Below are positions 6,124 to 9,667 of a DNA stretch of 9,667 nt, in pieces; within the stretch, counting starts at the first letter, position 1, and each line of letters begins with the position of its first letter. The translations under genes were made by a program, and so were the position numbers. This stretch comes from Chloroflexota bacterium. Its GTDB lineage: Bacteria > Chloroflexota > Limnocylindria > P2-11E. The notes under the pieces are model-generated. The model had not been told where the DNA came from. It did not search any database and saw only the letters and a program-made list of their open reading frames with translations. The stretch is taken from positions 1-9,667 of the forward strand of contig VBEU01000184.1 of assembly GCA_005883775.1 (NCBI GenBank), written 5' to 3'.

Positions 6124-6351
6124 GTGAGTCCGTCGCTCTCTCGGCGAGAAATCGAGGTCCTCACACACGTCGCCCTCGGTCAGACCTCGAAGGAGATCGC
6201 GGGAGCGCTCGGTATCGGCGAACGAACGGTGAACTGGCATCTCGAGCGCGTCTTCGTGAAGCTCGGCGCGGGAAGCCGCGCGGAGGCGGTCGCGCTCGCC
6301 CTCGAGCTCGGGATCGTGCGCAGACCGCATGACTCGCAGACGAGCCCATGA
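6124..6351 (+). CDS. Short stand-alone LuxR/GerE-type HTH protein
   Basis: A 75-residue protein that is a complete LuxR/GerE DNA-binding domain without any sensor or receiver. Residues 4-64 show LSRREIEVLTHVALGQTSKE, then EIAGALGIGERTVNWHLERV (recognition helix) and a final helix FVKLGAGSRAEAVALALELGI. GTG at 6124 is preferred over the in-frame GTG at 6103 because AGGAGA (6113-6118) is five bases upstream and the domain begins at once. The earlier start would fall inside the inverted repeat at 6080-6104. It shares its layout with the protein at 767, but is intact where that one degenerates. It is divergent from the secreted-protein gene, with a 232-base spacer, so it could control that gene as well as itself. 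Transcriptional regulator by family; targets are inference. Confidence 0.85.
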   Translation: MSPSLSRREIEVLTHVALGQTSKEIAGALGIGERTVNWHLERVFVKLGAGSRAEAVALALELGIVRRPHDSQTSP

Positions 6352-6389
6352 CTGCGAAGACGACAACACGCCCCTGATGACGTCAGCGG

Positions 6390-6536
6390 ATGACAGAGAT
6401 CGCGACGAAGATCACGAGCACGGACGAAATGCGACGCGAAGTACCAGGACTAATCGGCCGGGAGAGTTCCATTGCGCAAGCGCACAGCCTGGCGCTCAAT
6501 CGATGGCGGGTGGAGGGCCGCGGAGCCGGGGGCTAA
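6390..6536 (+). CDS. Small hypothetical ORF (48 residues)
   Basis: An ATG frame of 48 residues starting MTEIATKITSTDEMRREV, with mixed hydrophilic composition and no membrane segment. It fills most of the gap between the second LuxR-type gene and the small membrane protein, and its TAA is 16 bases before the next ATG. The third-position GC content is only moderately high and there is no good Shine-Dalgarno, so coding is uncertain. I do not recognise it. A 15-base string shared with the 3' end of the HIT gene (4615-4629 and 6399-6413), in the same frame, encodes I-A-T-K-I in both. Confidence 0.3.
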   Translation: MTEIATKITSTDEMRREVPGLIGRESSIAQAHSLALNRWRVEGRGAGG

Positions 6537-6552
6537 AGAGAGGGGACGGGCC

Positions 6553-6771
6553 ATGAGCGGAGGGAAGGCTTACCGACACGGGTACTACGCGACTCTGCCT
6601 CACGCACGGCCGCAACCGGCATCTGGGGGCGTCGACTTCGACGGCATCTTCATCGTGATCGTCGCGTCGATGCTCATCGTCTTCGTCACCGCGCTCGCGA
6701 CGGATCCGTCGCTCCTCGGATCGGCGGAGCAGTGGCTTCGCGCGGTCCTGTCGGACTTGCTCCGACGCTAG
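6553..6771 (+). CDS. Small single-pass membrane protein, unknown
   Basis: A 72-residue protein beginning MSGGKAYRHGYYATLPHARP. One hydrophobic segment, roughly residues 32-49 (IFIVIVASMLIVFVTALA), is long enough for one membrane helix. It is preceded by an Arg/His-containing but low-charge N-terminus and followed by a short amphipathic tail (EQWLRAVLSDLLRR). ATG at 6553 has an AGAGGGGA ribosome-binding site six bases upstream. It lies downstream of the second LuxR-type gene on the same strand and converges with the purMN gene, their stop codons being 13 bases apart. I do not recognise the family. The ribosome site and the coherent membrane segment support a real gene. Confidence 0.55.
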   Translation: MSGGKAYRHGYYATLPHARPQPASGGVDFDGIFIVIVASMLIVFVTALATDPSLLGSAEQWLRAVLSDLLRR

Positions 6772-6784
6772 CTCGCGCCCTTAG

Positions 6785-8341
6785 CTAGCCGCGCGTCACC
6801 GCTTCGGCGGGGACAAACCGGCGTATTGCGTCGACGATCGCGGCATGCTCCTGCTCGAGGACGCGCGCCGCGAGCGTCGCCGCCGTGTCGTCGGGTCGGA
6901 TCGGGACGCGCCGCTGTACGACCACCTCGCCGAGATCGACGGTCTCCGGATGCACGCGATGAACGGTGCAGCCCGACTCGGTCGCGCCTGAAGCGAGCAC
7001 GGCCTCATGGACCCTGGCGCCGTGCATGCCCCGGCCGCCGAAAAGCGGCAGGAGCGCAGGATGCAGGTTGATCACAGGCACCCCTCGAAGACGCACGAAG
7101 AAGATCGGCGCGAGGATGTGATCGAAGCCCGCCAAGACGACGAGCTCGGCACCCACACCGGCGATCGCTGTGGCCATCGCGGAGTGCGCAGCCGCTCGAT
7201 CCGAATACGTGCGGAGCGTGAAGACGGCACTGGGCACGCCGGCGAGAGCCGCCCGCTGCAGAGCCGGAACGCCCGCGTGATTCGAGACGACGATCGCCAC
7301 ACGGGCATCGAGCTCGCCTGAGGCACACGCGTCGAGGATCGCCTGAAGATTCGATCCGCGCCCCGATACAAGGACCGCGATAGGCAGGAGCCCGTCCGCG
7401 GCGATCGCGACGACCAGGCCGATCCCCATGTTCCACGTGTCGAACTGCTCCATCTCTTCGAGGTCGCCGAGCCGGGCGAGCAGCGTGAAGAGCGCCGGTA
7501 CTTCCCAGGACGCCCGATCGATCGACGCGGCGGTGCCGTTTGGCAGCGACCGCGGGAGATTGCCTTCCCAGCCGCCGCCGGTGAGGTGGGCGATCGAGTG
7601 GATATCAGCGACCTGGCGCAGCGCCCGGAACTCCGCGAGATACGGGCGATGTCCTGTGAGCAGCGAGCCGCCGAGCGTCGCCCCGGCGAGCTCCTCGCGC
7701 GGGACGAGGAGCACGTCGCCGAGCGACGCGCTCCGCTCGTGCATCGCTCTGCGCGCGCAGATCTCGCGTGCCAGGGAATACCCGTTGGTGTGCAGACCCG
7801 TCGATGGGATCCCGATGAGGGCGTCGCCCTCGCGTACGCGGTGCGGCCCAAGTATTTTCTCGCGGTCGACGACGCCAACGAGAAATCCGGCGAGGTCGTA
7901 GGTGTCCGGCGCGTACATGCCTGGCATCTCCGCGGTCTCGCCGCCTAGGAGAGCGACGCCGAACCGCGCGCACGCCTCCGCCATCGCGCCGACGACGCGG
8001 GAGAACACGTTCGGATCGATTTTCGAAGTCGCGAAGTAGTCGAGGAAGAAGAGCGGTTCCGCGCCCATCGCGAGCGCATCGTTCACGCAGTGGTGGACGA
8101 GGTCAGCACCCACGACCTCGTGGTGGTCGAGCAGGCGCGCGATCTCGAGCTTCGTGCCAACGCCGTCCGTCGTCGCGACGAGGACCTTGTCGGCGCCCGG
8201 GGACGCGAACAACCCGCCGAACTGGCCGACCTCGCCGATGACCTCGGGGCGCCTAGTGCGCGCGATACGCTCCTTGACCTTGGAAAGCGCGTCCTCGGCG
8301 CGCGCGATGTTCACGCCGGCGTCGCGATAGGTGAGGCTCAC
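6785..8341 (-). CDS. purM-purN: PurM-PurN fusion: AIR synthetase plus GAR formyltransferase
   Basis: A 518-residue fusion of two enzymes of IMP synthesis. Residues 1 to about 317 are PurM (FGAM cyclo-ligase, making AIR with ATP): TTDGVGTK (57-64), HHCVNDALAMGAEPLFFLDY (83-102) and GGETAEMPGM (133-142) are all present. Residues 319-518 are PurN (10-formyl-THF-dependent GAR formyltransferase): VSGRGSN (325-331), INLHP with Asn425 and His427, and Asp469 in the VDLGEVV loop make the catalytic trio. PurM stops soon after NMGIGLVVAI; about 25-35 residues of its usual C-terminal end are missing before PurN begins with LPIAVLVSG in the same frame. GTG at 8341 overlaps the purF stop by four bases (GTGA), indicating translational coupling. 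The fusion may be natural or the result of an in-frame deletion, real or in the assembly; the PurN half looks intact. Confidence 0.93.
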   Translation of the reverse strand: MSLTYRDAGVNIARAEDALSKVKERIARTRRPEVIGEVGQFGGLFASPGADKVLVATTDGVGTKLEIARLLDHHEVVGADLVHHCVNDALAMGAEPLFFLDYFATSKIDPNVFSRVVGAMAEACARFGVALLGGETAEMPGMYAPDTYDLAGFLVGVVDREKILGPHRVREGDALIGIPSTGLHTNGYSLAREICARRAMHERSASLGDVLLVPREELAGATLGGSLLTGHRPYLAEFRALRQVADIHSIAHLTGGGWEGNLPRSLPNGTAASIDRASWEVPALFTLLARLGDLEEMEQFDTWNMGIGLVVAIAADGLLPIAVLVSGRGSNLQAILDACASGELDARVAIVVSNHAGVPALQRAALAGVPSAVFTLRTYSDRAAAHSAMATAIAGVGAELVVLAGFDHILAPIFFVRLRGVPVINLHPALLPLFGGRGMHGARVHEAVLASGATESGCTVHRVHPETVDLGEVVVQRRVPIRPDDTAATLAARVLEQEHAAIVDAIRRFVPAEAVTRG

Positions 8342-9667
8342 GCTTTCACGGGTTCGCTCTCGAGCGAATCCTTCCCGAGCTCGAGCTGGACCGGCACGAG
8401 ATAGTCGCCGGTGAAGCACGCGGTGCAGAGCTCGCCCGCGGTACCGCCGGTCGCGGTGACCATCCCGTCGAGCGAGAGATAGCCGAGGGAGTCCGCGCCA
8501 ATGTGCTGACGGATCGCCTCGACGTCCATGCGCGACGCGATGAGGTCATCCCGGCGCGCCATGTCCACCCCGAAAAAGCACTGATGGCGGAGGGGCGGCG
8601 AACAGATGCGCATGTGCACCTCGGTCGCGCCGTGGGTCCGGAGGAGCTCGACGATGGGGCCGCTCGTCGATCCCCGCACGATGGAGTCGTCCACCACGAT
8701 GACGCGCTTGCCGTGGAGGACGTCGTGGAGCGCGTTGTACTTGAGCGCGACACCCTGGCGGCGCAGCTCCGGCGAGGGCTGGATGAAGGTGCGCCCGATG
8801 TACCGGTTCTTGATGAGCCCCTCGCGGAATGGAATACCGCTGCGGCGGGCGTAGCCCACCGCGGCGGGGATCGCGCTGTCGGGCACCGGAATCACGACGT
8901 CGGCCGCGACGGGGTGCTCGCCGGCGAGGGTCTCCCCCATGCGCTCGCGGGTCGCGTAGACGGAGACGCCTTCGAGATCGCTCGCCACCGATGCGAGATA
9001 GACGTGCTCGAATACGCAGAGTCCACGGCGGCTCGCCGGGAATTCGGCGACCGTGACCGGACCGCGGTCATCGATGCGCAGGACCTCGCCCGGCGCGACG
9101 TCGCGGATGAATCGCGCGCCGACGGTCTCGAGCGCGCAGGTCTCGCTTGCCACGAGCCACGTGTCGCCCTTGCGCCCGAGGCAGAGCGGACGCACGCCGA
9201 GCGGGTCGCGAACCGCGTAAAGCGCGGACGGCGTGAGGATCACGAGAGACCATGCGCCTTGGAGCTTCGGCAGTGCGCGGGCCAGGCGCTCGTCCCATGT
9301 CGGGCCGCCCTCGTGCGCGATGACCTGCGCGATGACCTCGGTGTCGCTCGACGTCGTGAACGGCACGCCTACGCGTGCGAGATCTTCGCGCAGGTCGCGC
9401 GCGTTGATGCAGTTGCCGTTGTGACCGATCGCGAGCTCGCCGAGCGCTTCGCCACGCACGACCATCGGCTGGGCGTTCTGGATACGGGAGCTGCCGGTCG
9501 TCGAATAGCGCGTATGGCCGATCGCCGCGCGGCCCCCCAGGATCCCGAGGTCGGGCTCGCTGAACACCTGGCCGACGAGGCCCATGCGCCGGACGATCCG
9601 CATGTCGCGGCCATCGGTCGCGGCGATCCCCGCGGACTCCTGACCCCGATGCTGCAGCGCGTAGAGC
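8338..9667 (-). CDS. purF: Amidophosphoribosyltransferase PurF (partial, 5' end outside window)
   Basis: Glutamine PRPP amidotransferase, the first committed enzyme of purine synthesis. 442 residues are visible; the start codon and the nucleophilic N-terminal Cys lie beyond the right edge. The visible chain begins LYALQHRGQESAGIAA, the conserved N-terminal Ntn-hydrolase segment, followed by IGHTRYSTTG and IGHNGNCIN. The phosphoribosyltransferase half has the PRPP loop VIVVDDSIVRGSTS. Candidate [4Fe-4S] ligands of the Bacillus-type enzyme are present: Cys in LCVFEHVYLA, in HQCFFGVD, and the pair in ELCTACFTGDY. This points to the iron-sulfur, propeptide-type enzyme rather than the E. coli type. 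The gene ends in a GTGA overlap with the purM-purN fusion and heads that purine operon in this window. Confidence 0.96.
   Translation of the reverse strand, partial: LYALQHRGQESAGIAATDGRDMRIVRRMGLVGQVFSEPDLGILGGRAAIGHTRYSTTGSSRIQNAQPMVVRGEALGELAIGHNGNCINARDLREDLARVGVPFTTSSDTEVIAQVIAHEGGPTWDERLARALPKLQGAWSLVILTPSALYAVRDPLGVRPLCLGRKGDTWLVASETCALETVGARFIRDVAPGEVLRIDDRGPVTVAEFPASRRGLCVFEHVYLASVASDLEGVSVYATRERMGETLAGEHPVAADVVIPVPDSAIPAAVGYARRSGIPFREGLIKNRYIGRTFIQPSPELRRQGVALKYNALHDVLHGKRVIVVDDSIVRGSTSGPIVELLRTHGATEVHMRICSPPLRHQCFFGVDMARRDDLIASRMDVEAIRQHIGADSLGYLSLDGMVTATGGTAGELCTACFTGDYLVPVQLELGKDSLESEPVKA

Noticed and set aside
4615..6413. 15-base identical string at 4615-4629 and 6399-6413
   Set aside because: Short, made of common codons in this composition; flanks do not align, so no mobile or duplicated element is supported.
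6329..6556. Plus-strand frame of 75 codons overlapping the end of the second LuxR-type gene
   Set aside because: Asp/Arg/Gly-rich composition, no ribosome site, conflicts with the better 6390 and 6553 frames.
6767..6789. GCTAGC repeated at 6767-6772 and 6784-6789 across the convergent stop codons, a possible terminator
   Set aside because: Only a 6-bp stem of a self-palindromic word with an 11-base loop and no U-tract; too weak to call.

Overview
The window comes from a GC-rich, gene-dense bacterial chromosome. GTG starts are common, spacers are short, and several C-terminal domains are of types seen in poorly characterised bacteria. The purFMN order, the Get3/ArsA-like ATPase and the choice-of-anchor-P-like secreted protein would suit a Chloroflexota-like or Actinomycetota-like lineage. 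The sequence alone does not fix the taxon. I see no tRNA, rRNA, CRISPR array, transposase or phage gene.

Layout: (1) 1-658, minus: ArsA/Get3-type ATPase, cut by the left edge. (2) 659-766: divergent spacer with a cluster of TCGACC/GGTCGA half-sites. (3) 767-997, plus: a stand-alone LuxR-type HTH protein whose tail runs antisense into the next gene. (4) 855-2243, minus: a PLP-dependent group II decarboxylase with a 1-nt frameshift near its 3' end. (5) 2277-4656, plus: a tight four-gene cluster, MoaD/ThiS-like beta-grasp protein, BNR beta-propeller protein (interrupted), SGNH hydrolase and HIT protein, closed by a strong hairpin. (6) 4704-5891, minus: a secreted choice-of-anchor-P-like protein behind a long leader that may hold a tiny upstream ORF. 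(7) 6124-6771, plus: a second short LuxR-type HTH protein and one or two small ORFs, one encoding a single-pass membrane protein. (8) 6785-9667, minus: purF (cut by the right edge) translationally coupled to a purM-purN fusion.

The purine genes supply three steps of de novo IMP synthesis: PRPP amidotransferase (PurF), GAR formyltransferase (PurN) and AIR synthetase (PurM). The four-gene plus-strand cluster has no obvious shared pathway. Its most interesting part is the beta-grasp protein ending in Gly-Gly directly upstream of a beta-propeller.

A recurring oddity is damage or fusion at gene ends: a frameshift in the decarboxylase, an out-of-frame deletion inside the propeller gene, an SGNH gene without a canonical start, and a PurM lacking its C-terminal end where it joins PurN. 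These could be real decay or fusion, or errors in a draft assembly; read mapping would decide. No clearly new multi-gene system stands out. The strongest leads are the MoaD-propeller pair, the truncated PurM-PurN fusion and the two short LuxR-type regulators with inverted repeats upstream.
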